A DNA stretch of 64,000 nucleotides, taken from assembly GCF_006438875.1 (NCBI RefSeq), contig NZ_RCZH01000003.1, positions 124,937 to 188,936 of the forward strand, given 5' to 3'. Numbering within the stretch: position 1 is the stretch's first letter; each line of letters starts with the position of its first letter. The translations under genes and the position numbers were made by a program. A model generated the notes under the pieces. That model was not told where the DNA came from. It saw nothing but the letters and a program-made list of their open reading frames with translations, and searched no databases. Below are positions 6,741 to 14,945 of this stretch, piece after piece. This stretch comes from Flavobacterium pectinovorum. Its GTDB lineage: Bacteria > Bacteroidota > Bacteroidia > Flavobacteriales > Flavobacteriaceae.

Positions 6741-9125
6741 ATGAAAAAAGTTAACCTCTTTATTTTTTTACTATTGCCTCTTTTTTGTTTAGCACAAACG
6801 TCCTTTAAATTAAATGGAAAAATTGCCGACGAAAAAGCGCCAGTTGCCTGGACAGATGTTGTAATCTTAAATCAAGAAGGAAAAATTATAAACGGATCTA
6901 CAACAAAAGAAGATGGTAGTTTTGAATTGATACTAAACAAAGGATTCTATAAAGTAAAAATAAGTCCGATTGGATATTCTGAATTTGAGAAAGAAATTAC
7001 GATAGAAAAAGATACCAATTTGGGTTTGATTATCTTAAAAGAAAATGTAACAAATTTGGGTGAAGTAGTCATTCAGTCCAGAAAAAATACAATTGAGCAA
7101 AAAACAGATCGTTTGGTTTATAATCTTGAAAATAATGTAACAAACGTTGGCGGAGACGCTTTGAGTGCTATAAATACGGCACCGGGCGTTGTGGTACAAA
7201 ATGATGTTATTAATATATTAGGAAAAGGGGCTTCTCGTGTGATGATTGATGGAAGAATGATTGAGTTAACGGGTGAAGAATTGAATAATTTTCTGAAATC
7301 TATTTCGGCAAGTGATATTAAAAATATCGAAATTATAAGTAATCCTTCTTCAAAATATGAAGCCGAAGGAACTGGCGGATTGATTAATATTGTTATGAAA
7401 AAAGGAGCTCGCGATTCCTGGAAAAACACGACAACGGCTTCTTACGATCAAAGTAAGTATGGGATTTATAATTTGAGAAATAATTTTTTTTATAATAAAA
7501 ATAAGTTCAGGTTTTCGGCCAGCATTAATGGAAAAACAGGTTACAGGAATCTTACAGAAACGCTGGATATGTATTTCGTCGAAGGACCTACGAAAATGGA
7601 TGTGGTATCAAAATTAAATGAGGAAAGCACTTCTGGAAAAATAGCTTTAGATTATGATCTTTCAGAAAAAACGACGATTGGTTTTCAGTTTTTAAAAGAT
7701 AATGCCAATCCTAATTTTGACTCGAATATCAGAATTAACAAATATAATGCTCAAAATAAATTAGACAGTTATATCATCAATGAAGGTTTTTTAGACAGAA
7801 AATCCGGCAATCAAACGTATAATTTACATTTGATTACAAAGCTTGATTCTCTAAACAGGAAATTATCATTTGACGTTGATTACTTTGATTATAACTCAAA
7901 ATTCGACAGAAATTTTTTAGCAAAAAACTATACACCAGATGGAACTTTTGTCGACATAGATCAGTCAGCACGAAATCTTTCGAATCAGGATATTGATAAT
8001 TTGAGTTTTAAGGTTGATATGGAACACCCGCTTCAGACAATAAATTTATCTTATGGAGCCAAAGCGAGTTTTACAAATAGTAAAAGTGATGTTGTTTTTT
8101 TTAATACAATTACGGGAACTCCTGTATTAGATACGAATCAAACAAACCAATTTAAATACACCGAAAATAATCAGGCAATCTATATTAGTGGAGATAAAAA
8201 AATCAATGATAAATGGAATTTTCAATTAGGATTCCGAGTTGAAAATACGCAAACGAAGGGTTTTTCAGAAACTTTAAATCAGGAAACCGTAAATAATTAT
8301 TTTAAATTATTTCCAACGTTTTATGCATCTTATAAGAAAAACGAGAACAATAATTTTAGTTTAAACTATGGAAGAAGAATCCGTAGACCTGGTTTCTCTT
8401 TGTTGAATCCGTTTCGAGTTTATATTAGCAGTAATAGTTATTCAGAAGGGAATCCGTTTTTGAAGCCGTCTTTTAGTGATAATTTTGAATTTACACATTC
8501 GTATAAAACAATATTGAGAACCAATGTTTTCTTAAATGCAATTACAGACGGATATGGCGTGATTTTTACTGCAAATCCAGAAACATTAACTCAGGTTGTA
8601 TCGAGAGATAATTATTTTAAAGGTATTAATTATGGAATTGGAGAAACGTATTCGGCAAATTTTGCAGATTGGTGGCAGAGCGAGAACTCAGTGTATTTTT
8701 TAGGCTCGAAAATAAAATTCATCAAGGATATCAATGCAACTCCGGCGAATAGTCTTGAAGTAGATTTTTCGACAAATAATACATTTTCATTGAGCAAAAC
8801 ATCAAAATTGCAAGTAGATTTTAGTTATACTTCGCCTTATAAAAGTGGTTTGTATGCAACAGGTTATGTGTCTAGTTTGAATATTGGTTTTAAACAAGAT
8901 TTGTTAAACAAAACAATGCAGATTGCGTTTTTAGTAAATGATATTTTTAATACCTCGTATTTAAAAGATGATGTTTCGATTGTAAATGGCGTAAAGCAGG
9001 TTTATAGCCAAAATGAAAGCAACCGATTTGCGCGTTTATCTGTGGTTTATAATTTTGGAAACAATAAAATTAAGGTACAGGAAAGGGGTTTTGGAAATCA
9101 GGATGAGAAAAATAGAGCGAGATAA
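6741..9125 (+). CDS. Outer-membrane beta-barrel protein, TonB-receptor-like (OMP_b-brl_3)
   Basis: 794 residues from the ATG at 6741. A longer frame opens at 6651 but would start inside the terminator and lacks a signal peptide. MKKVNLFIFLLLPLFCLAQ is a clear signal peptide. Residues ~25-95 form a carboxypeptidase-regulatory-like domain (GSTTKEDGSFELILNKGFYKV). A plug-like part follows (VINILGKGASRVMIDGRMIELT, NPSSKYEAEGTGGLINIVMKK), then a long barrel of alternating strands. It belongs to the OMP family-3 barrels related to TonB-dependent receptors. No TonB box or SusD partner is visible, so the ligand is unknown. The upstream AraC pair may control it. Confidence 0.85.
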   Translation: MKKVNLFIFLLLPLFCLAQTSFKLNGKIADEKAPVAWTDVVILNQEGKIINGSTTKEDGSFELILNKGFYKVKISPIGYSEFEKEITIEKDTNLGLIILKENVTNLGEVVIQSRKNTIEQKTDRLVYNLENNVTNVGGDALSAINTAPGVVVQNDVINILGKGASRVMIDGRMIELTGEELNNFLKSISASDIKNIEIISNPSSKYEAEGTGGLINIVMKKGARDSWKNTTTASYDQSKYGIYNLRNNFFYNKNKFRFSASINGKTGYRNLTETLDMYFVEGPTKMDVVSKLNEESTSGKIALDYDLSEKTTIGFQFLKDNANPNFDSNIRINKYNAQNKLDSYIINEGFLDRKSGNQTYNLHLITKLDSLNRKLSFDVDYFDYNSKFDRNFLAKNYTPDGTFVDIDQSARNLSNQDIDNLSFKVDMEHPLQTINLSYGAKASFTNSKSDVVFFNTITGTPVLDTNQTNQFKYTENNQAIYISGDKKINDKWNFQLGFRVENTQTKGFSETLNQETVNNYFKLFPTFYASYKKNENNNFSLNYGRRIRRPGFSLLNPFRVYISSNSYSEGNPFLKPSFSDNFEFTHSYKTILRTNVFLNAITDGYGVIFTANPETLTQVVSRDNYFKGINYGIGETYSANFADWWQSENSVYFLGSKIKFIKDINATPANSLEVDFSTNNTFSLSKTSKLQVDFSYTSPYKSGLYATGYVSSLNIGFKQDLLNKTMQIAFLVNDIFNTSYLKDDVSIVNGVKQVYSQNESNRFARLSVVYNFGNNKIKVQERGFGNQDEKNRAR

Positions 9126-9206
9126 TTAGATAATTAGTCAATTAGTCAATTAGATAATTGGAAAATTAGAAATTCTGGAACTTACTGTTTTATCTGTAAT
9201 TAGTGT

Positions 9207-9233
9207 CCTAACAGGTTTTTTCAACCTGTTAGG
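9207..9233. terminator. Perfect 11-bp hairpin CCTAACAGGTT
   Basis: CCTAACAGGTT (9207-9217), loop TTTTC, AACCTGTTAGG (9223-9233), then TATTATTTT. It works as a terminator shape for the barrel gene. I recall the same CCTAACAGG stem as a frequent repeat in Flavobacterium. Upstream, 9126-9170 is a run of TTAGATAATTAGTCAA-like words. Confidence 0.6.
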
Positions 9234-9260
9234 TATTATTTTAAACGAGAGGAGTTTTTT

Positions 9261-9373
9261 TGCGTGAGGGATAGGAATAAACTACCGAAGTAGTATGGAT
9301 AGCCCGACCGGATTTGCGAAAGGCGCTTATAAGCGGTTGGTTAAATAGCGCCTTTTGTAAATATGGGCACGCC
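9261..9373. repeat. GGGATAG...GGGCACGCCC interspersed element
   Basis: The segment begins GCGTGAGGGATAG and ends ATGGGCACGCCC, abutting the ZIP gene's stop. Inside are GATAGCCCGACCGG and a perfect 9-bp inverted repeat AAAGGCGCT (9319-9327) / AGCGCCTTT (9347-9355). I recall elements with these conserved ends and variable hairpins as common flavobacterial intergenic repeats. Only one copy is in the window. Confidence 0.5.
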
Positions 9374-9377
9374 CAAC

Positions 9378-10046
9378 TTATATAAAAAAGGCTAATAAAA
9401 TTCCCAGAACTATCATCGAAACTTTGGCAATATTGAATTTATGTCCTTCGCTGCTTTCAAAAATAATGGTAGATGAAATATGGAATAAAATTCCAATTAC
9501 GATTGCTGTTATCTGCGTGTAATATTCATTTAAGAAGGATAAATATTCAGAAGCAATCGTGCCTAACGGCGTCATGACAGCAAAGGTAATCATGAACATA
9601 AAAATGGCTTTTTTGTCCAGATTTGCATTGATGAAAAAGGTTGTCAGAATTACTGCAATTGGCAAATGATGAATGGCGATCCCAACGGCTAAATCGTGGT
9701 GATGACTAACGGGAAACCCTTCTAAAAAGGCATGAATACACAAGCTAATGAATAGTAACCACGGAATCTGTGACATTTGTGCATGTCCGTGAACGTGTCC
9801 GTGTTCGGCACCTTTTGAGAAGAATTCTAATATGATCTGGAATAATATCCCTACCATTATAAACAACCCAATTTGATGATTATGGGATTCGTAAACTTCA
9901 GGCAATAAATGCATTACGGTTAACGATAACAAAAACGAACCGCTAAATGCTAACAACAATTTTAGATTGGTTTTGTTTTGAGGTTTCAAAAACAAAGCCA
10001 CAATATATCCCAGAAGTACAGAAAATAAAGGTAGTAAGTAATTCAT
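9378..10046 (-). CDS. ZIP-family divalent metal transporter
   Basis: 222 residues with about seven membrane helices. ZIP signatures are SLCIHAFLEGFP (His105, Glu109) in helix 4 and VGIAIHHLPIAVIL (His126-His127) in helix 5, which form the metal path. A histidine-rich loop (EHGHVHGHAQ, residues 81-90) precedes helix 4, as in ZIPs for zinc or iron. It probably imports zinc or a related metal through the inner membrane. No Fur/Zur box was identified upstream. Confidence 0.9.
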   Translation of the reverse strand: MNYLLPLFSVLLGYIVALFLKPQNKTNLKLLLAFSGSFLLSLTVMHLLPEVYESHNHQIGLFIMVGILFQIILEFFSKGAEHGHVHGHAQMSQIPWLLFISLCIHAFLEGFPVSHHHDLAVGIAIHHLPIAVILTTFFINANLDKKAIFMFMITFAVMTPLGTIASEYLSFLNEYYTQITAIVIGILFHISSTIIFESSEGHKFNIAKVSMIVLGILLAFFI

Positions 10047-10136
10047 TTCGTGTTTAATCGGTTTTTTTAGGGTTAATCGTTTAACTGTTGATTTGTTTAA
10101 TCGTTTAGACGCTTAAACAATTGAACGATTTACCAA

Positions 10137-10901
10137 TTATTTAAAAATCATGATTAATCGTTCGCTTTCGGTTTTGTGAAACTTTTTGAGTTTATAATCT
10201 CCAAAGATATCCAGCAGGAAAATTCCGGCTTCTGCCATTAAATCTTCAAAGTCTTTTAAAGTCAGGGCTTTTACTTTTTCGGTAAAATGGTAGTTTCTGC
10301 CTTGATCTTCAAAATCTATTTCTTTAAAAATATGCCCGTCCTGAACGTATCTTTTAATTTTGAAATCGATTCCGTCTACTGATTTTACTTCCTCGGGAAC
10401 CAAAGTTTCAATTACCTGAGCAACATTCATAAAATCAATTACGGCAAAACCATATTCAGACAAACTTTCTTTGATTGCTTTTAGAGTCGTTAAATTGTCA
10501 TCGTCACTTTCAAAATACCCAAAACTGGTAAATAAATTGAAGATAGCATCGAATTTTTCTTCGAATGGCTCACGCATATCGTGCACTTTAAAATGCAGTG
10601 TTTCGTTGCTGTTTTTGCTGGCTTCGGCAATGCTGTTTTCGGATAAGTCTGCGCCTAAAACATTAAACCCTAATTGGTTTAAGTAAATGGAATGACGTCC
10701 TTTTCCGCAGGCTAAATCTAGTACTTTTGCTTTTTCAGGAAGATTTAGATAATGCGTAAGATTATCCATAAAAATCTGCGCCTCTCGGTAATTTCGGTCT
10801 TTATAAAGAATGTGATAATACGGAGTATCAAACCATGATGTGAACCAGTTTTCGGTGTTACGCTCCTGATTTGGTGTTGATGAGTTTGGTGCTTCAGACA
10901 T
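10137..10901 (-). CDS. SAM-dependent class I methyltransferase
   Basis: 254 residues with a Rossmann methyltransferase core. Motif I is VLDLACGKGRHSIYL (residues 60-74), followed by the acidic post-I loop NVLGADLSENSI and motif IV region FDAIFNLFTSFGYF. No target-recognition domain is present, and the substrate (small molecule or protein) cannot be read from the sequence. It is divergent from the THUMP methyltransferase at 11035, with about 130 bp between the starts. Confidence 0.85.
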   Translation of the reverse strand: MSEAPNSSTPNQERNTENWFTSWFDTPYYHILYKDRNYREAQIFMDNLTHYLNLPEKAKVLDLACGKGRHSIYLNQLGFNVLGADLSENSIAEASKNSNETLHFKVHDMREPFEEKFDAIFNLFTSFGYFESDDDNLTTLKAIKESLSEYGFAVIDFMNVAQVIETLVPEEVKSVDGIDFKIKRYVQDGHIFKEIDFEDQGRNYHFTEKVKALTLKDFEDLMAEAGIFLLDIFGDYKLKKFHKTESERLIMIFK

Positions 10902-10942
10902 TTATTCTATTTCAATTAATTCAAAGTACCGCAAATTTAGTG

Positions 10943-10950
10943 TATTTTTG
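10943..10950 (+). promoter_or_regulatory. Likely -7 element of the THUMP methyltransferase gene
   Basis: TATTTTTG matches TAnnTTTG. It would give a leader of about 80 nucleotides before the ATG at 11035. The call rests on consensus alone. Confidence 0.4.
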
Positions 10951-11034
10951 CCGAAAAATAACTATTTCGCGACGATACCTGAATAATCAGATATGTGTCT
11001 GCGATTGGAGTTATTTTTTTAAACAAAAATAAAG

Positions 11035-12198
11035 ATGGAAGAAAATTTTAGAATGATTGCCAAATGTTTTTTTGGTTTTGAAGAAATATTAGAGAATGAA
11101 TTGCGCGCTCTTGGCGCTCAGGATGTCGAAAAAGGAGTAAGGATGGTTAGCTTCAAAGGGGATAAAGGTTTTATGTACAAAGCCAATTTATCACTTAGAA
11201 CTGCGCTTAAGGTTTTGAAACCAATTTACTCGTTTAGAGCCAATAATGAACAAGCATTATACAAAGGAATTTCTGGTGTAAACTGGTCTAAATTATTGAA
11301 TGCAAACCAGACTTTTGTAATTGATGCTACAGTGCATTCGACTTATTTTAATCACTCAGAGTTTGTTTCTCAAAAATGTAAGGATGCAATTGTAGATCAG
11401 TTTAGAGAAAGAACCGGTCAACGTCCGAGTATTGACAAAGCATTTCCGGATTTGCGTATCAATGTTCATATTGACAAAGATCAGGTTTCGGTTGCATTGG
11501 ATACTTCGGGAAATTCATTGCACCAGCGTGGTTATAGAACTGCGACAAATATTGCACCAATCAACGAAGTTTTGGCAGCGGGAATCCTATTATTATCTGG
11601 TTGGGAAGGACAAAGTCACTTTCTGGACCCAATGTGTGGTTCTGGAACTTTCCTTGCAGAAGCGGCTATGATTGCTTGTAATATTCCGGCAAATATCAAT
11701 AGAAAAGAATTTGCTTTTGAAAAATGGAAAGATTGGGATAATGATTTATTTGATGAGATTGTAAATAGTCTGATGAAAAAAACAAAAGAATTCCATTATA
11801 CAATAAAAGGTTTTGATAAAGCACCAAGTGCCGTAAATAAAGCCAAAGACAATATCAAAAACGCCAATTTGGACGATTATATTACCATTTCTGAAGAAAA
11901 CTTTTTTGACACTGAAAAAGCAGTAGAAGGAAAGCTTCACATGGTTTTTAATCCGCCTTATGATGAGCGTTTAGATATTCACATGGAAGAATTCTACAAA
12001 AGCATTGGTGATACTTTAAAGAAAAGCTATCCGGGAACAAATGCCTGGTTTATCACAGCAAATCTTGAAGCATTGAAATTTGTAGGTTTAAAGCCTTCTC
12101 GTAAAATCAAACTTTTCAACGCTAGCCTTGAAGCACGTTTGGTAAAATACGAAATGTACGAAGGAAGTAAGAGAACGAAATTTCAGGTTAATGAATAA
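11035..12198 (+). CDS. THUMP-domain RNA methyltransferase (RlmL/TrmN-like)
   Basis: 387 residues. The N-terminal ~160 residues form an RNA-binding region with a THUMP domain (IAKCFFGFEEILENELRALG, FVIDATVHSTYFNHSEFV). The rest is the UPF0020 methyltransferase with motif I DPMCGSGTFLAEAAMIA (from Asp198) and the N-base catalytic motif NPPY (Asn306). This matches the N-terminal half of E. coli RlmL, which makes m2G2445 in 23S rRNA, and also the Trm14/TrmN tRNA enzymes; the exact RNA target is inferred. The fused RlmK half found in E. coli is absent, as is usual in Bacteroidota. Confidence 0.85.
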   Translation: MEENFRMIAKCFFGFEEILENELRALGAQDVEKGVRMVSFKGDKGFMYKANLSLRTALKVLKPIYSFRANNEQALYKGISGVNWSKLLNANQTFVIDATVHSTYFNHSEFVSQKCKDAIVDQFRERTGQRPSIDKAFPDLRINVHIDKDQVSVALDTSGNSLHQRGYRTATNIAPINEVLAAGILLLSGWEGQSHFLDPMCGSGTFLAEAAMIACNIPANINRKEFAFEKWKDWDNDLFDEIVNSLMKKTKEFHYTIKGFDKAPSAVNKAKDNIKNANLDDYITISEENFFDTEKAVEGKLHMVFNPPYDERLDIHMEEFYKSIGDTLKKSYPGTNAWFITANLEALKFVGLKPSRKIKLFNASLEARLVKYEMYEGSKRTKFQVNE

Positions 12199-12201
12199 AT
12201 T

Positions 12202-12281
12202 AGGTACAAAGGCTCAGAGGTTCAAAGCGACAAAGGTTTTTCTTTGTGCCTTTGAACCTTTGCCACTTTGAACCTTAAAAA
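12202..12281. repeat. AGGTTCAAAG / CTTTGAACCTTT inverted repeat
   Basis: Words AAAGGCTCAGAGGTTCAAAG and, after a T-rich centre, CTTTGAACCTTTGCCACTTT lie in opposite orientation between two plus-strand genes. The same words recur at 18826-18862 and 18998-19032, and at 25066-25106. It is probably an interspersed palindromic repeat that may also stop transcription. Confidence 0.55.
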
Positions 12282-12290
12282 AGAAAAAAA

Positions 12291-12527
12291 ATGACTAAAC
12301 TACAATTAAGAGGTTTTTTATATCAATTAGGATGTTTCGCAATATTATTTATTTCGGGAAGATATATCGTAGCGACCTACACAAATTTAACAGGGCTTTG
12401 GATTCCGGTGACTTCATTTATTGTGGCAACTTTGATTTCGCCTAAATTTCAGGCAGTAAAAACCAAAGATGGAGAAAAGCTGTTTATGAAATGGATTTTT
12501 ATAAAAGGAATTAGAGAAATCGGTTAA
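12291..12527 (+). CDS. Small two-helix membrane protein, unknown
   Basis: 78 residues with two hydrophobic segments (FLYQLGCFAILFISGRYIVATY and LWIPVTSFIVATLI) and a basic C-terminal tail (KFQAVKTKDGEKLFMKWIFIKGIREIG). I do not recognise a named family. The coding potential looks real because of its regular start, normal codon use and lack of an overlapping gene. It follows the RNA methyltransferase by 92 bp, with a repeat in between. No function is proposed. Confidence 0.6.
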   Translation: MTKLQLRGFLYQLGCFAILFISGRYIVATYTNLTGLWIPVTSFIVATLISPKFQAVKTKDGEKLFMKWIFIKGIREIG

Positions 12528-12537
12528 TTTAGTTAGC

Positions 12538-12586
12538 CACAGATTAAAGGATTATAAAGATTTTTTTCACGCAGATTTGGCAGATT
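12538..12586. repeat. CCACAGATTAAAGGATTA / CACGCAGATTTGGCAGATT repeat
   Basis: A short element starting CCACAGATTAAAGGATTA and continuing with TTTTTTCACGCAGATTTGG. A relative at 58492-58531 carries the same AGATTAAAGGATTA start, but the second half (AATCTGCTAAATCTGCGTG) is inverted. This suggests a palindromic family in which the halves flip. Confidence 0.5.
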
Positions 12587-12610
12587 TGAGCAGATTATAA
12601 AAAAATACCA

Positions 12611-12753
12611 CAGAGAACACAAAGTTTTTTTAAATATGGTAAGTTTAGTAAAAGCCCAAAGTTCACAAAGCTTTGTGGATTTAGATTGTATAACACAACT
12701 TAAATCTTAGTGAACTCTGTGAATCCCGATAGCTATCGGGATTGTGTTCTCTG
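12611..12753. repeat. 143-bp element with 12-bp inverted ends and inner palindrome
   Basis: CAGAGAACACAA (12611-12622) and TTGTGTTCTCTG (12742-12753) are perfect inverted ends. Inside are the paired words AAGTTCACAAAG / TTAGTGAACT and a perfect palindrome CCCGATAGCTATCGGG (the symmetry extends to 12722-12743). It lies upstream of the racemase-family gene and contains no gene. Confidence 0.55.
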
Positions 12754-12792
12754 CGTTAAAAATAATTTGGGAGTATTAAAAAATAGTTATTT

Positions 12793-13485
12793 ATGAAGAT
12801 AATTGGACTTATAGGCGGTATTAGCTGGGTTTCGACTGCGGATTATTATGAACTTATAAATCAGGGGATAAATGAGAAAATGGGAGGGCTTAACTTCTCA
12901 GAATGTTTGATTTATTCTTTCAATTATGCTGATATCAAAAAGAATAACGACGCCAATGATTGGGATCGTACTTTTGAAATGCTTTTTAAAGGTTGCCAAT
13001 TCTTAAAATCGGGTGGAGCAGAAGCGATTGTTTTGTGCGCCAATACCATGCATCTTATTGCTGACCGCCTTGAAAAGGCGATTGATTTACCGGTTATTCA
13101 TATTGCAACAGAAACGGCTATTCAAATTCAGAAGGAAGAACTTAAAAAAGTAGCGCTATTGGGAACTAAGTTTACAATGGAACTTGATTTCTTTACAAAA
13201 AAACTGATTGATAAAGGTATTGAAGCCATAATTCCGGAAAATAGTGATGACAGAGATTTTCTTCACACTGCAATTTTTGAAGAATTAGGAAGAGGTATTG
13301 TTACCGACGAAACTAAAAAACGTATTTTGAAGATTTCAAATGAACTGATAGAAAATGGAGCCGAAGGAATTATTCTGGGTTGTACAGAGCTTCCTTTAGT
13401 TATAAAACCCGGGGATGTTTCAGTTCCAATTTTTGATACCACTTTAATACATTCAAATGCTGCAATAGCATTTCAATTGTCTTAA
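12793..13485 (+). CDS. Aspartate/glutamate racemase family protein
   Basis: 230 residues of the Asp/Glu/hydantoin racemase superfamily (the RacX/YgeA branch, cofactor-independent). The two catalytic cysteines expected in the family are both present: Cys82 in LCANTMH and Cys197 in LGCTELPL. The start MKIIGLIGGISWVST is typical. The enzyme would interconvert an L- and D-amino acid in the cytoplasm, possibly for the cell wall or D-amino-acid recycling; the substrate is not predictable. A strong terminator follows. Confidence 0.85.
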   Translation: MKIIGLIGGISWVSTADYYELINQGINEKMGGLNFSECLIYSFNYADIKKNNDANDWDRTFEMLFKGCQFLKSGGAEAIVLCANTMHLIADRLEKAIDLPVIHIATETAIQIQKEELKKVALLGTKFTMELDFFTKKLIDKGIEAIIPENSDDRDFLHTAIFEELGRGIVTDETKKRILKISNELIENGAEGIILGCTELPLVIKPGDVSVPIFDTTLIHSNAAIAFQLS

Positions 13486-13500
13486 TGAATACACTATAAA

Positions 13501-13538
13501 TAAAAAGAGCCCCAAATATAAATTTGGGGCTCTTTTTA
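13501..13538. terminator. Bidirectional terminator, 17-bp perfect stem
   Basis: The arms 13501-13517 and 13522-13538 are fully complementary (core AGAGCCCCAAAT / ATTTGGGGCTCT, loop ATAA), with A-runs and T-runs at the ends. It lies between the convergent racemase-family gene and DUF6048 gene and can serve both. Confidence 0.9.
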
Positions 13539-13557
13539 TTTATAAGAAAAGAAATAC

Positions 13558-14394
13558 TTATTTCTTTTTAGGGACTTCTTTTATTTCCGGAACAATGACT
13601 TTTTTCTTGTATAAAGGTATAAAGTATGAAACGGTATAATTAAAACCTACTCCAAAGCTTCCGTCATAAGTTCTGTTGAAACCGGGAATGTAAAGATTAT
13701 CAAAACCACTTGGTTTATTATTCATAGCCAAAAGTTTTAGCTGAACTCCAAAACCAACAAATATGTTATTGAAAACTTTGGCTTTTATTCCTAAAGCAAC
13801 TTCCATCCAGGCGGCTGTTAAGCCATTGAATTTTTCGCCGGAAACAATTGCAGGCTGTTCTCCCCAATACGGATTTGGATTATAGATTTTATAACTGTTT
13901 AATTGTTGACTAAAATTACTAAAACCACCTCTTAAACCTATCGTAATAAGGTTTTCCATATCCAGCCAGTTTTGATACGTATTATAATCAAAACCTGCTT
14001 TAATGTAAGTTCCGGTTGCTGTTGAGTTTAGTCGGTCATCATCAGTAGTTTTATCTTCAAAACCAAGTTCGGCAGCTATGTAATATTTTTTCGTCAAGCG
14101 AAAATCTCCCACAAATTCGACACCTTTATAATCTTTATCATAAAGACCACGAGTCAATTTGTATAAATCAACTCCTACTCGCAAACCATAACGATCTATT
14201 TTTGGTGGAACAATAGTATCCTTTTGTGTTTCCTGAATCGCTGGTTTAGCGGTTTTAGGTTCCGTTTTTGTGCTTAATTTTGGTTTCTCCTGAACAATTT
14301 CTTTTGTTGCTGTAGTCGGTGTTTCCTGGGCTTGAACCAAAAACATTGAAAACAACAGGCAAAAACTAAAAGTATATTTTAATGTGTGTCTCAT
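13558..14394 (-). CDS. Outer-membrane beta-barrel protein, DUF6048 family
   Basis: 278 residues from the ATG at 14394; the frame also opens with a TTG at 14406, which is less likely. It has a signal peptide (FSFCLLFSMFLVQAQ), a low-complexity Pro/Thr/Lys linker (residues ~25-65), then a barrel-like domain with alternating aromatic strands (YGLRVGVDLYKLT, YYIAAELGFED, FNNIFVGFGVQLKL). I recognise it as the flavobacterial DUF6048 family, role unknown. It overlaps the DUF6452 lipoprotein gene by 29 bases and follows rlmD, an arrangement I recall as conserved in Flavobacteriia. Confidence 0.8.
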   Translation of the reverse strand: MRHTLKYTFSFCLLFSMFLVQAQETPTTATKEIVQEKPKLSTKTEPKTAKPAIQETQKDTIVPPKIDRYGLRVGVDLYKLTRGLYDKDYKGVEFVGDFRLTKKYYIAAELGFEDKTTDDDRLNSTATGTYIKAGFDYNTYQNWLDMENLITIGLRGGFSNFSQQLNSYKIYNPNPYWGEQPAIVSGEKFNGLTAAWMEVALGIKAKVFNNIFVGFGVQLKLLAMNNKPSGFDNLYIPGFNRTYDGSFGVGFNYTVSYFIPLYKKKVIVPEIKEVPKKK

Positions 14395-14932
14395 TTTCAG
14401 ATTCAATGTTAAATTGTTCTACGTTAATAACTCTCATCCAAGCTCCATCTAATCCCGGATTTAATATATAAGGCTGTGATGGAGGAGCAGTAATAAAAGG
14501 ATTTAATGTAAAAGTCGTTTTGTAACCACATGCTCTCGATACATATGTGTCGTGATGTGTATAGTCAAATCGAATTACATCTGTATTAATCAAAGTAGGA
14601 TCCGTACTTGCAGCGTTGTAAATAAAACTAAAAGTGGCTGTATTTTCATTTGTTTTTAACGGAATTGAAATAGAAGTGCCATTTGCATAATACTTGGTTT
14701 CAGTCGTGCTGCTTTCGTTAAAAACAACTCCAGTAGGCAAATCATTACCATCCTTATCTTTTCCAACTACCTTTAGATTGGTTACTTTTCTAGGTAAATT
14801 CGCATCGGCATTATCATAAAATGATATTACCAATCGAGGAGTAGTAGGGGTATTTGGATCGCAAATATCATCTTTCTCACAGCTTGATAAGCCAAAAGTA
14901 AAGAGCAATAAAAAAGCTACTATTTTTTTCAT
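14366..14932 (-). CDS. Lipoprotein, DUF6452 family
   Basis: 188 residues starting MKKIVAFLLLFTFGLSSC, a lipoprotein signal with Cys18. The mature part has spaced cysteines (CDPNTPTTPRLVISFYDNAD; SRACGYKTTF) and a C-terminal INVEQFNIESENETHIKIYF. It matches the flavobacterial DUF6452 family, function unknown. The 3' end overlaps the DUF6048 gene and rlmD begins 14 bp upstream, so the three are probably one operon. The two envelope proteins may act together. Confidence 0.8.
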   Translation of the reverse strand: MKKIVAFLLLFTFGLSSCEKDDICDPNTPTTPRLVISFYDNADANLPRKVTNLKVVGKDKDGNDLPTGVVFNESSTTETKYYANGTSISIPLKTNENTATFSFIYNAASTDPTLINTDVIRFDYTHHDTYVSRACGYKTTFTLNPFITAPPSQPYILNPGLDGAWMRVINVEQFNIESENETHIKIYF

Positions 14933-14945
14933 TTATAGTTTTTTG

